This document shows positions 18,478 to 27,800 of a DNA stretch of 64,000 nucleotides, piece after piece; within the stretch, counting starts at the first letter, position 1; each line of letters starts with the position of its first letter. The stretch covers positions 1,240,001 through 1,304,000 of the forward strand of contig NZ_CP186334.1 in the NCBI RefSeq assembly GCF_049347105.1. The letters are read 5' to 3'. The stretch is from Gaoshiqia hydrogeniformans (GTDB taxonomy: Bacteria; Bacteroidota; Bacteroidia; Bacteroidales; Prolixibacteraceae). The notes below the pieces were generated by a model, which had not been told where the DNA came from, made no database searches, and saw only the letters and a program-made list of their open reading frames with translations. A program made the translations under genes and the position numbers.

Positions 18478-18511
18478 AAAAGTACTTAAAATCAACGTTT
18501 TAAGTACTTTT
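18478..18511 (-). terminator. Strong terminator downstream of tRNA-Gln
   Basis: A perfect 14-bp inverted repeat (AAAAGTACTTAAAA / TTTTAAGTACTTTT) with a 6-base loop. On the minus strand the stem is followed by TTATTTA, giving a U-rich tail just after the tRNA. Confidence 0.75.
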
Positions 18512-18535
18512 GCTATCTTTTGGATTCCCTTTTTG

Positions 18536-18608
18536 TTGACCCGCCAGGGCTCGAACCTGGACTCTTCTGAACCAAAATCAGACGTGTTGCCAATTACACC
18601 ACGGGTCA
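18536..18608 (-). tRNA. tRNA-Gln (anticodon TTG)
   Basis: On the minus strand the gene starts TGACCCG and ends CGGGTCA plus discriminator A, so the acceptor stem is fully paired. The anticodon arm is TCTGA-TTTTGGT-TCAGA, giving anticodon TTG (UUG), which reads glutamine codons. The T arm CCAGG-TTCGAGC-CCTGG is perfect. CCA is not encoded. The gene appears intact. Its 3' end faces the recombinase remnant, so it may have served as the attachment site; I could not find a second copy of its 3' end in the window. Confidence 0.97.
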
Positions 18609-18639
18609 ATCATACCTGTCCTTTTTGTAAAGACAGGTG

Positions 18640-18647
18640 CAAAAGTA
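18640..18647 (-). promoter_or_regulatory. Candidate -7 element of tRNA-Gln
   Basis: The minus strand reads TACTTTTG, matching TAnnTTTG, 32 bases before the tRNA 5' end. A TTTG upstream is spaced 15 bases, shorter than consensus. A small hairpin (ACCTGTC/GACAGGT, 18614-18638) lies between it and the tRNA. Confidence 0.4.
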
Positions 18648-18771
18648 TAAAATTTTTTAAATCAAAAAACGGATTCATTTGATTTTTTTAGCCAAAGAAT
18701 CCTGCATTCAGCTTAATGGTTTTATTATCAGTTTAAAAACAAGGTTTGCTCCGAAAAATTATTGCCACTCA

Positions 18772-19293
18772 TTACCGGCAACGATACAGCTTTTGGAGTA
18801 AATGTTTTCCACGCGCTTTGATCCCCGCGGTGGGATGTAATTCGATTTCATGTTCAATGAGCTGAATCAGTTCCGGTTTGAGTCCATGCTCTGTTTCAGA
18901 TATTTCATACAAGATCTGCATGGCATGTACACGAACAGCAACCGGATAAGCCGGATCGGTGAATAGTTTCAGGCAAAAACTGAACAGAAAGTCAAGTTGT
19001 GTTTCCGGGATCGGGTTCTGACTGATGATTTTCAGGAAATGCCTCAGTTTGCCCTGATTCTTTGTTGTTTTCAATGACCGGATCAGCTGTGGAAAAAAGG
19101 GTCGCACCAATCCGGGGCTCTGTTCTGCGATTTTATCCACCATCCATGCCGCGCGCCAATATTCCTTTCGGGAATCATCGCAGGCCACCTGTAACAAAAC
19201 CGGTAGATTTTCCGGATACTGTAAGAAATGCTGAATGTAGAAATTCAGGTTCTCCCACGAATGGATCATATCGGCAATTTCTTCTTTTGTCAT
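18772..19293 (-). CDS. HEAT-repeat-like protein of unknown function
   Basis: The 173-residue protein is predicted to be all helical, with repeating helix pairs such as LPVLLQVACDD, YWRAAWMVDKIAEQ, LVRPFFPQLIRSLK and AVRVHAMQILYEIS. These resemble HEAT/ARM repeats, which bind proteins. There is no signal peptide and no catalytic motif. It is transcribed away from the NUDIX gene across a 57-base gap, so the two share a control region. I do not recognise a named family beyond the repeat type. Confidence 0.75.
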   Translation of the reverse strand: MTKEEIADMIHSWENLNFYIQHFLQYPENLPVLLQVACDDSRKEYWRAAWMVDKIAEQSPGLVRPFFPQLIRSLKTTKNQGKLRHFLKIISQNPIPETQLDFLFSFCLKLFTDPAYPVAVRVHAMQILYEISETEHGLKPELIQLIEHEIELHPTAGIKARGKHLLQKLYRCR

Positions 19294-19350
19294 AGGCGCA
19301 AATTCATCCTAAAAGTATAATTTTATGCCCAATCTCAAAAACTGCCGGGG

Positions 19351-19767
19351 ATGATCGATGTTTGTTGCGCCTTAATTTTTCAGCAGGGTTTGTTGTTGGC
19401 AGTCCAACGGGGAAACGGCCATCATCATCCGTTTCAGTGGGAATTTCCGGGCGGCAAGCTCGAAGCCGGAGAAAGCCTGACGGATTGCATTATCAGGGAA
19501 ATAAAAGAAGAACTGCAGCTCGATATTCAGCCGCTAAAACAACTCCGCTATACGGAACATCAGTATCCGGACAAATCAATCCGATTGATCCCTTTTGTTT
19601 GCAGGTCTGAATCGAACCGGATACAGCTCACCGAACACATTCAACACAAATGGCTGAAAACCGGCGAACTCGACACATTAAACTGGCAGGAGGCCGATAA
19701 ATGGCTGATCGAACAGAATAAAACCGAAATATTAGATTGGTTTCGGGAAGATGACCACAAAAGCTGA
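19351..19767 (+). CDS. NUDIX hydrolase, MutT/8-oxo-dGTP diphosphatase type
   Basis: The 138-residue protein has an intact NUDIX box, GGKLEAGESLTDCIIREIKEEL (residues about 34-55), with the Glu residues that bind magnesium. FQWEFPGGK before it is typical of MutT-like pyrophosphohydrolases that cleanse oxidised nucleotides. Length fits small MutT proteins. The 3' end overlaps the convergent membrane-protein gene by 36 bases. Another NUDIX substrate cannot be excluded. Confidence 0.92.
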   Translation: MIDVCCALIFQQGLLLAVQRGNGHHHPFQWEFPGGKLEAGESLTDCIIREIKEELQLDIQPLKQLRYTEHQYPDKSIRLIPFVCRSESNRIQLTEHIQHKWLKTGELDTLNWQEADKWLIEQNKTEILDWFREDDHKS

Positions 19768-20241
19768 AAAGATCACGGCCCAACCCAGGATTGAAATGAC
19801 CATATAGGCAAATACATTTTTTCTCCCGGCATAATATTTATTCAACAGGAAAGCGCCAACGGGAATGCTCAGCAGGATTGGCGTTGTAACAATGATTCCC
19901 CACATCCCGTATTTTGTCCTTAGTTTCACAAACCTGCGCAAACGTTTACTGAAAACGGGGGTTTCACGGCTTTTTTTCTTCTCCTGCAACGCAAAAAGAT
20001 CAATCCGGGTGTAGCGTTTTAGAATTCTATAAACTGTTTCGCGATGTTTCTGATAAAAGTTGATTAATGCTCCGCTCAGGTAATAGAAAAACACGAAACC
20101 GGTAATCCCTCCAACAGTCACCGCAATCAGAGCTTGTGAATACTTCAGTCCGATTAACAACGCATAAGGGAAGGTGAGAAAATACTTCACAGTAGCCAGC
20201 AAATAAACATGCAATAACTTCAAAATAACAATAACACTCAT
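19732..20241 (-). CDS. Small integral membrane protein, unknown
   Basis: Read from the ATG at 20241 (MSVIVILKLLHVYLL), the protein has about 169 residues. The frame also allows a start 12 codons earlier, which would put polar residues before the first helix. Four hydrophobic segments are visible: near the N-terminus, ALIAVTVGGITGFVFFYYLSG, GIIVTTPILLSIPVGAFLLN and FAYMVISILGWAVIFSAFVV. A basic cytoplasmic loop (KRYTRIDLF...KKKSRE) lies between. The GxxxTTPILLSIPVGAF segment recalls small membrane proteins of the VTT/small-exporter type, but I would not assign a function. Its 3' end overlaps the NUDIX gene. Confidence 0.75.
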   Translation of the reverse strand: MSVIVILKLLHVYLLATVKYFLTFPYALLIGLKYSQALIAVTVGGITGFVFFYYLSGALINFYQKHRETVYRILKRYTRIDLFALQEKKKSRETPVFSKRLRRFVKLRTKYGMWGIIVTTPILLSIPVGAFLLNKYYAGRKNVFAYMVISILGWAVIFSAFVVIFPKPI

Positions 20242-20357
20242 ACAATTCCTCCAACCTGATGAAATTACAGAACGCAAAGTTCTGAAAAATGTTTTACACG
20301 GGACAGGATAAAAGCATTTTTTTAAATCTTTTAACTTTTATTTCGTTTATTGAGGAA

Positions 20358-22517
20358 TTATCTGACTTGAATTGAGGTATTTAACTCCGAGTTTACCGCA
20401 TCGCCGCCGACCGAGATGCGGTAAACTCCGTCGTAAACTTTCCATTCCTGACAGGATTCATCCCACTTTGCCAATTCGTCTACCGGGATGGAAAAATCAA
20501 CCATGACCTGATCGCCGGGCAGTATGGCGACTTTGGTAAAATTTTTCAACTCTTTTAAAGGCATCCGGTCCAAATCCGGATAACTTACAAAAACGGGGAT
20601 GGCTTCTTTTGCGCTCATGGTTCCAGTATTTTGAACAGCCACCGAAAACCGGATGGTATCGCCTGTTTTGTACTTCTTCTGAGGCTTTTCGTTCCAGCTG
20701 TACCTAAAATCGACATAGCTCAGCCCGTAAGCAAAGGGATAGTAAACATCGCCATCAAAATAGCGGTAAGTACGGCCGGCCATATCATAGCTTTCGTAGT
20801 CGGGTAGCTGGTCGAGCGATTTATAAAACGTTAACGGCAGCCGACCTGAAGGAGCTGTTTTGCCAAATAAAATGTCAGCCAGGGCATTTCCACCCTGCTC
20901 ACCCGGATACCAGGCCAGAATAACAGCATCCGAATACGGTTCAATCTGAGAAAGATTAACAGCGCTCCCGGCGGTAACGACAGTGATCACGGGCCGGTTA
21001 TGCGATTCACGCAGTTTTTTGAGAAAAGCCACATGTGCGGCCGGAATATCCAAATGTTTTTTATCGCCGCCATTTTCAGCTAAAAAAGCATCGCCTTCTT
21101 CCCCTTCCATCACCGGGGTTAATCCAATCACCACAATGGTTGCATCGCTCATGCCCGAAGCCCAAATACCTCCGAAACGAACGGTATCCGTATCGTTGCA
21201 ACCCAAATCGTACTGTACGGCCACTGAAGGACCTGCAGCTTTGGAAATCCCTTCGACAAACGTGACCAACTCGGACGAAACCCCGTGATAATTGGCCAGC
21301 AAAGCATCCAGGCTTCCCGAATTGGCCCCGGTTACCAACAGACTGCTGTATTCGTCACGGTTCAGGGGAAGGATCTGCTTGTCGTTCTTTAGCAAAACCA
21401 TACTTTCAGCAGCAGCTTTTCTGGCCAGGGCAACATGTTCGGGCGAGCGGACATCTTTTTCGCCCAGCGAGGCAAAGGGGATGCGGTCCTGAGGATCATA
21501 AAATCCAAGTTTAAACTGTGTTTTCAGGTTCGCCGCCAGCGCATGGTCAATCTCTTTTTCAGTAATCAGCTTTTGCTCCAAAGCCTGCATCAGATCGTCC
21601 TGCAACAGGTTGGAACAATCCAGGTTGATCCCTGTTTTTATGGCTTCGGCAGCAACCACCACCGAATTAGGCAAAGCTTTATGTCTGAGCCAGATGTCTT
21701 CGAGCGCCCAGCAATCGGTCACCACGTGGCCTTCAAAACCCCATTCTCCTCTCAGGATATCGCCGATCAGCGTGGGACTGGTACAACAGGGTTCGTCGTT
21801 CAAACGGTTATATCCGCACATCACCGATTCCACACCGGCATCTACCATTGCTTTAAAAGCGGGGAGATAAGTCTCGCGCAAATCCTTTTCATCGACCAGG
21901 GCGTTAAAAAAATGACGGTTATATTCGGGTCCGCTGTGCGCGGCAAAATGTTTGGCGCAGGCCGACGCTTTCATATAGACCGGGTCGTTCCCCTGGATTC
22001 CTTGAATAAAAGCAACTCCCATACGTGATGTCAGGTAAGGATCTTCCCCGTAGGTTTCCTGTCCCCTTCCCCATCGCGGGTCGCGAAAGATATTCACATT
22101 GGGCGACCAGAATGTCAGTCCCAGGTACTGCACACGCCGGTTCTTTGCTACAGCCATATTGTATTTTGCCCTGGCTTCGGTCGAAATGACATCGGCAATC
22201 TCGTTCACCAGGCGGTCGTCGAAAGTGGCGGCCAGGGCAATCGCCTGGGGGAATACTGTGGCTTCGCCGGCGCGGGCCACACCGTGCAAGGCTTCATTCC
22301 ACCAGTTATAGGCAGGGATATCCAGGCGCGGAACACCTTGATTGTTATACCCTAACAGCGAAATTTTCTCAGCCGTTGTTAATTCACCCAACAAGGCAGC
22401 AACACGCTCTTCCATGCTCAGATCGGTATTTCTGAACCTTTGAGACTGGGCCTGTGTTTGACCAGCAAAAAATCCGAGCCCGATCGTCACTAAAAATATC
22501 CTGCAAAATGTTTTCAT
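20358..22517 (-). CDS. GH3 glycoside hydrolase, beta-xylosidase/beta-glucosidase type, secreted
   Basis: Exo-acting retaining enzyme that removes beta-linked xylose or glucose from chain ends. The 719-residue form starts at ATG 22517, giving signal peptide MKTFCRIFLVTIGLGFFAGQTQAQ; a longer frame upstream runs into the promoter. Domains are the GH3 barrel, the alpha/beta sandwich and a fibronectin-like C-terminus. Visible motifs are NWWNEALHGVAR, WSPNVNIFRDPRWGRGQETYGEDP, KHF (189-191) and the nucleophile Asp268 in VVTDCWAL. EGEEGD is a candidate acid/base site. NWWNEALHGVAR and TDCWA are more typical of xylosidase-type members. Divergent from the sigma/SusCD operon, so probably part of the same PUL. 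Xylose on plant N-glycans would fit the neighbours. Confidence 0.92.
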   Translation of the reverse strand: MKTFCRIFLVTIGLGFFAGQTQAQSQRFRNTDLSMEERVAALLGELTTAEKISLLGYNNQGVPRLDIPAYNWWNEALHGVARAGEATVFPQAIALAATFDDRLVNEIADVISTEARAKYNMAVAKNRRVQYLGLTFWSPNVNIFRDPRWGRGQETYGEDPYLTSRMGVAFIQGIQGNDPVYMKASACAKHFAAHSGPEYNRHFFNALVDEKDLRETYLPAFKAMVDAGVESVMCGYNRLNDEPCCTSPTLIGDILRGEWGFEGHVVTDCWALEDIWLRHKALPNSVVVAAEAIKTGINLDCSNLLQDDLMQALEQKLITEKEIDHALAANLKTQFKLGFYDPQDRIPFASLGEKDVRSPEHVALARKAAAESMVLLKNDKQILPLNRDEYSSLLVTGANSGSLDALLANYHGVSSELVTFVEGISKAAGPSVAVQYDLGCNDTDTVRFGGIWASGMSDATIVVIGLTPVMEGEEGDAFLAENGGDKKHLDIPAAHVAFLKKLRESHNRPVITVVTAGSAVNLSQIEPYSDAVILAWYPGEQGGNALADILFGKTAPSGRLPLTFYKSLDQLPDYESYDMAGRTYRYFDGDVYYPFAYGLSYVDFRYSWNEKPQKKYKTGDTIRFSVAVQNTGTMSAKEAIPVFVSYPDLDRMPLKELKNFTKVAILPGDQVMVDFSIPVDELAKWDESCQEWKVYDGVYRISVGGDAVNSELNTSIQVR

Positions 22518-22631
22518 CCGTTTCAAAAAATATAAGCGTTTGTATGATAGCCCATCCGAAAAGGTTCTTCCTTCATGCTCATCATCGGTTCCCGGGATTG
22601 AACACGGCGGAAAAATTAATTCCTTCAATGG

Positions 22632-22645
22632 TGTTTGCGCACACA
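22632..22645. promoter_or_regulatory. Putative LacI-type operator between GH3 and the sigma/SusCD operon
   Basis: TGTTTGCGCACACA, a CG-centred imperfect palindrome typical of LacI-family operators. It covers the -33 element of the sigma operon and touches the -7 element (TATATTTG, minus strand 22651-22644) that probably serves GH3, so a bound repressor could block both directions. Similar sites occur at 38605, 41649 and 41682. Confidence 0.6.
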
Positions 22646-22664
22646 AATATATCATTTATCTTTG
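22634..22664 (+). promoter_or_regulatory. Promoter of the sigma-FecR-SusC-FecR-SusC-SusD operon
   Basis: TTTG at 22634-22637 and TATCTTTG at 22657-22664, separated by exactly 19 bases, match the Bacteroidota housekeeping promoter consensus. Transcription would start near 22671, about 100 bases before the sigma-factor ATG. Confidence 0.75.
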
Positions 22665-22772
22665 AAATGAGCTTGAACAGGCGGTTAAACAGTTTGAAAT
22701 TTGATTTATTATCAGAAGAAAAAACGACCTTTGCCAAATTGTTTTTATTCACTGAAAAAGGGGCTTTAGTTT

Positions 22773-23369
22773 ATGGTGAAAGAAACCAATCATGAATCTC
22801 TCCTGTGGAAAAGGATCAGGTCCGGGGATACCCGGGCATTTCATGAACTTTACCTGCTTTATGCCGACATTCTTTTTTCATTCGGGACAATCTTCACGAA
22901 AGATCAGGAACTTATTAAAGATTGTATCCACGACCTCATTTTTGATCTGTTCAGGTATCGCAGGAATTTGGCCGATACCGACAATGTTCGCAACTACCTG
23001 TTCAAGTCGTTAAAACGAAAAATACAAACCGCCGCCAACCGGAAATTGGACGTTGTATACCTGGTCAAGCTGCCTAAAGATATCGATCAGGAAACGGCCG
23101 ACGACGAGGCGGACGCATCGGATGAGGAAATCAGGGATCTGGCAAAAATTACACGGGCCATCAAACAGCTCCCCGAAAGGCAACAGGAAATCCTGAATCT
23201 TCGCTTTCAACTTGATTTGTCTTATTCCGAAATTGCCCAGGTTCTGGATATCTCGGTCGAATCGGCCCGCACTTCCGTCTACCGGTCCATTAAGACGATC
23301 AGGGAACAATTTGATATCCGGAGTATTTCGCTTTTTTTGATTTTCAGAAAGAAAGGAATTTTATACTGA
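22773..23369 (+). CDS. ECF RNA polymerase sigma factor (Bacteroidota PUL type)
   Basis: The 198-residue protein has sigma region 2 (AFHELYLLYADILFSFGTIF, DCIHDLIFDLFRYR, NYLFKSLKRKI) and region 4 (AIKQLPERQQEILNLRF, LSYSEIAQVLDISVESARTSVYRSIK). It is the first gene of an operon with two FecR-type anti-sigma factors and an STN-bearing SusC. In such systems a glycan bound at the outer-membrane receptor is sensed through the STN domain, FecR releases the sigma factor, and the PUL is transcribed. A consensus housekeeping promoter and a LacI-type operator lie upstream, suggesting two layers of control. Confidence 0.95.
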   Translation: MVKETNHESLLWKRIRSGDTRAFHELYLLYADILFSFGTIFTKDQELIKDCIHDLIFDLFRYRRNLADTDNVRNYLFKSLKRKIQTAANRKLDVVYLVKLPKDIDQETADDEADASDEEIRDLAKITRAIKQLPERQQEILNLRFQLDLSYSEIAQVLDISVESARTSVYRSIKTIREQFDIRSISLFLIFRKKGILY

Positions 23370-23572
23370 CCGACAATTCTTGTAAAATCCGAATATCTGA
23401 ACTTCTTTTTACCTGAATGAAACGATATAAGTGAATAGGAAATCATATTTTTAAAGGGTGAAACGATACATTTGCAAATGATGAACGGATGCGTATGAAA
23501 ACGATCATCCTGCGGGTTGCCCGCAGGAACGACCGGATACCTGCCCGGCAACCTGTTAAGAAGAACATTGAC

Positions 23573-24739
23573 ATGAAACCGAAAGATGATACCCCTAAAG
23601 CCGAAGATATCCTGATCGAAGACCAGCTGCCTTTTGATCCGGAAAACCATGACGTTTCGTTTGATTCGGACCAGGAACTTAGGCTGGCCCGAAACATTGT
23701 CAGGGCAGCACGATCTGCAAAGGTTTCCTTTGATCCAGTTCAGAAAGCCCTGATAGACCAACGCATCACGGAAAGTATCAGGCAGGCTAAAAGAAAAAGA
23801 TTCATGGCCTGGATGAGTTCGGCCGCGGCGGTGCTGTTACTTGCAGGCCTGACAACATTTTACTTTACAACCGGCCAATCGGCCATTCGAAAATATGCCC
23901 TGTCAGCCGATAACCTGGCCACTAAAGAGTATACTACCTTGGTTTTGTCAAGTCAAAGTGAAGTCAGGATTGTTTCACAGGAATCGCAAATTGAATACTC
24001 TCCCGACGGGAAAGCGATCCGCATTGAAGCGCAAAACAACCGGCAGCAAGCATCGGTTGACGATGAGGCCGTTTTTAACACCTTAATTGTGCCCTACGGA
24101 AAAAGAAGCCGGGTCACCTTACCCGACAACACGGTTGTTTGGCTGAACTCCGGATCGAAGTTAACCTACCCGGTAAAATTTACAGGAGAAAAACGGGAAG
24201 TGTACCTGGATGGGGAAGCCCTGTTTCAAGTAAACCGCGATGAAAATCGTCCTTTTTTTGCATTAACAAGTAAGCTCGACGTTAAAGTACTGGGAACCGT
24301 CTTTAATCTTTCGGCCTACAGCGACGACCAAACCATAAAAACAGTGCTCGAAAGCGGATTAGTTGAGCTCTGGTTTAACCCAAATTTAGTCGGCTTAAAA
24401 AACAAAGAACAGATGATGCCCGGACAGTTAGCCGTTTACGATCCGGTGGAAAAAACGATTGTTCAAACAAAAGTCAATACGAAAAACTTTACGTCATGGA
24501 AAGACGGTTATGTGGTTTTTGAAAAGAGCACGCTTGGAAGTATCGCCAAAAGATTATCACGCTATTACAATGTGAAAATTGAATTCGAAAACCAGGAACT
24601 GGCAAACAAAACCTTTTCGGGCAACCTGGATTTGCGCGATTCGGCCGTCAAGGTACTGGAGCTCATTTCCGAAATGATCCCAATTGATCTTGTTTCAGAT
24701 GATTCAGGGATTACAATTAAAAATAAAGATCATTCATAA
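23573..24739 (+). CDS. FecR family anti-sigma factor (copy 1)
   Basis: Single-pass inner-membrane regulator. From the ATG at 23573 (MKPKDDTPKAEDILIEDQL) it has 388 residues, exactly the length of the second copy, whose start aligns here; the frame is open 28 codons further. A cytoplasmic N-terminal part is followed by a membrane segment (WMSSAAAVLLLAGLTTFYF). Next is the periplasmic FecR domain (VPYGKRSRVTLPDNTVVWLNSGSKL, then VYLDGEALFQVNRD and VKVLGTVFNLSAY). A C-terminal DUF4974-like domain (SIAKRLSRYYNVKIEFEN) probably contacts the STN domain of the adjacent receptor. It lies between the sigma gene and that receptor. Confidence 0.94.
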   Translation: MKPKDDTPKAEDILIEDQLPFDPENHDVSFDSDQELRLARNIVRAARSAKVSFDPVQKALIDQRITESIRQAKRKRFMAWMSSAAAVLLLAGLTTFYFTTGQSAIRKYALSADNLATKEYTTLVLSSQSEVRIVSQESQIEYSPDGKAIRIEAQNNRQQASVDDEAVFNTLIVPYGKRSRVTLPDNTVVWLNSGSKLTYPVKFTGEKREVYLDGEALFQVNRDENRPFFALTSKLDVKVLGTVFNLSAYSDDQTIKTVLESGLVELWFNPNLVGLKNKEQMMPGQLAVYDPVEKTIVQTKVNTKNFTSWKDGYVVFEKSTLGSIAKRLSRYYNVKIEFENQELANKTFSGNLDLRDSAVKVLELISEMIPIDLVSDDSGITIKNKDHS

Positions 24740-24811
24740 TATGAGAAATCAAACTCCGCATTGATTTCCAGTTATTTTAAGCAATTTGTTGCATTTCGGG
24801 CACGGTGGAAT

Positions 24812-27800
24812 ATGAAGAAAAAATTACTGTATCTGTTAGTCCTGTTTGTGTCTGTTCTATTTGACTCCCATGCTCAAAACAACAGGCTGACGGCTCACCT
24901 GAGCCAGGTTCGCCTGAGCCAGGTGTTTGAATTGATACAGCAACAAACCGAATTCATTATCTTCTACAACGATGATCAGGTCGATCTGGATAAAAAAGTT
25001 TCCATTGATGCCGAGGACCTTCCGGTTGAGCAGGTCCTGAACCAGGCGCTGAAAGGCCTGGGGCTAGATTATAAAATCTTCGACCGGCAAATTATCATCA
25101 TTGAAGACCGGAAAAACAGCCCGTCAACCAACAACCGTCAACCTCCTGCCGACTTATTGGCCGAAAAACGAATTGAAGGAAAAGTCACCGATGAAAACGG
25201 GAATCCGCTTTTTGGCGCATCGGTATTTGTTAAAAATACGAATATTGGCGTAACCACCGATCCACAGGGCTACTACGCGCTGAACTTACCACCGCATATC
25301 ACCGTTCTCGATTATTCATACATCGGGATGAAAAGAGTAGAAGTGAACCTGGAAGGAATGTCTGAGATCAATGTAACACTTGTTCCTGATGACTTTGGGG
25401 TTGAAGAGATTATTGTTTCGGCCTTAGGCATCCCGCGCGAGGAGAAATCGCTCACCTATGCCACGCAAACCCTCAGCTCGGATGAAATTGCCAATAACCG
25501 GGATTTCAGCTTTGTGACCAGCCTGTCGGGCAAAATATCCGGCATTGAAATTACCAAAAGCGCTGCCGGCGCCGGCGGTTCGTCAAAAGTATTGCTCCGG
25601 GGAAATAAATCGTTAAATTCATCCAGCGCCCCCTTGTTTGTGATCGACGGGATTCCGATGGCTAACTACAAAAGCGGGCAAATCGGGCTTTTTGGCGGAA
25701 CCGACCAGGGAGACGGGCTTTCTCAGATAAACGCCGATGATATTGAAAGCATTACCATCCTGAAAGGAGCCAATGCAGCAGCCTTATACGGAAGCCAGGG
25801 CGCCAACGGGGTGATCCTGGTCACCACAAAAAAAGGCGAAGAAGGGCCGTTAAAGATCAACCTGAGTTCCGGTCTCAGTTTTGAGTCCATCCAGAAAACG
25901 CCGGATTTGCAGTTTAATTACGGAAGTGTTGACGGAGCAAAGGAAAGCTGGTCGTACACCAAAGGAAATTACCCCCGGAATTACGTGAGAGATTTTTTTC
26001 GGACCGGCAAAAACCTGACGAATACCATCAGCATCAGCGGAGGTGGCAAAAGTTCAACGGCCTATTTTCTGGCATCCAATACCTCATTCAGCGGCGTTAT
26101 TCCCGAAAATCGCTATCAAAAAACAAATCTGACCTTCAGGCAATCAATCAAACTCCTGGACGAGCGCATGGACCTTGGCTCGAACATCATGCTGACAAAC
26201 GAGGTGACTGAAAATAAAAATATTGCGGGATACTACCTGAATCCGCTCACCGGTCTGTACCTGTTTCCCAGGGAACGGTCGTTTGCCGGATATGCCAAAG
26301 ATTACCAGGTATTTAATACCGACCGGAATATGTACCTGCAAAATTGGTTCGTCAACGATCATTTCCAGTCGAACCCATACTGGATTATTCACAACGAGAA
26401 AAAGGAAGATTTAACAAAAAGGCTAATTGGCAGCCTGTTCGTTAACTACAACTTTAGCCCGCGGCTGAAACTTAAGCTGCGCGGAAACTACGATTATGCC
26501 GTAAGATTGTACGAAGAAAAACACAAAGCCGGGTCGAACCTGACCAACGCCCATGAAAACGGCAGGTGGAAGTATGAAAAAGTATCGGATGAACTCATTT
26601 ATGCCGATGCCATTCTGACACACCATACACAACTGGGTAAGATCAGCCTGAACTCGGTATTGGGAACAAGCTACCAGAAAAGCACCTTCGGACTGGGAAT
26701 AAGCGTTGATACCAATACCGACGGATTAAAATACCCCAATGAGTTTAGTTTTCAGAATATAGCCGACAATGTGCTGGTTAATTCGGTTTTGGGAAGCAGG
26801 ATCATCAAAGAGGCCATTTTCGGAAATATCCAGATCGGGTTCAGCGAAAAAATCTTTTTAGACCTGTCGGGGCGAAACGACTGGGCCTCGAGCCTTTACG
26901 GCACCGGCAACGAATCGTATTTCTACCCCTCAGCCGGTATTTCCGGGCTGATCAGCGAACTGTTCAACCTGCCCGGGTTCATCAACTTTGGAAAGATCAG
27001 GACCTCATTTTCGATGGTTGGCAATGAAGTCCCGTTTAACAGCGTCAGCCCAAACCACACCATTACAAAAACAGGCGTTGAATTCAACACCGTCATGCCT
27101 TTCTCCAACCTCAAGCCCGAAATGATCCGCAGTTTTGAAATCGGAACAAACTGGAAATTATTCCGGGGATCAATCGGTTTTGATTTTACCTATTACCAAA
27201 TCAGCAGTCGCGATCAGTTTATCTCGTTGCCGGCGCTCTCCGGATCAGGGTACACCAGCTACTATGTGAATGTCGGCGAAATTACCAATTCGGGGGTCGA
27301 ACTTTCGTTTACTGCCAAACCAATCCATACGCAAAATTTTAACTGGTTGTCGGTCGTCAATTTCTCGGATAACCGAAACCGCATTGTTTCGCTTCACCCC
27401 GATCTGACAAACCCCATTGTGTTGTCCGATGTTGAAGGTTATCAACTCATCATCAAAGAAGGCGGATCGTTTGGAGACATGTACGTGCACAAATTTTTAC
27501 GTGACGATCAGGGGCGGATCAAACTAAATGCAAACGGCACCATACCCAAATCAGAGGAAAAAGAATACATCGGCAATTCAAATCCACGCTGGAGCATGGG
27601 ACTCACAAATCGTTTCCGGTATAAAAACCTTTCATTTGAGTTCCTTATAAACGGAAAGTTTGGCGGTAAAGTGATCAGCCAGACCGAGGCAATGCTTGAC
27701 GGCTACGGGGTAAGCCGGCGGTCGGCAATTGCCCGCGACCAGGGAGGCGTCAGCATCAATGCCGTTTTGCCCGATGGAACAGCGGTTACCCAAATGGATA

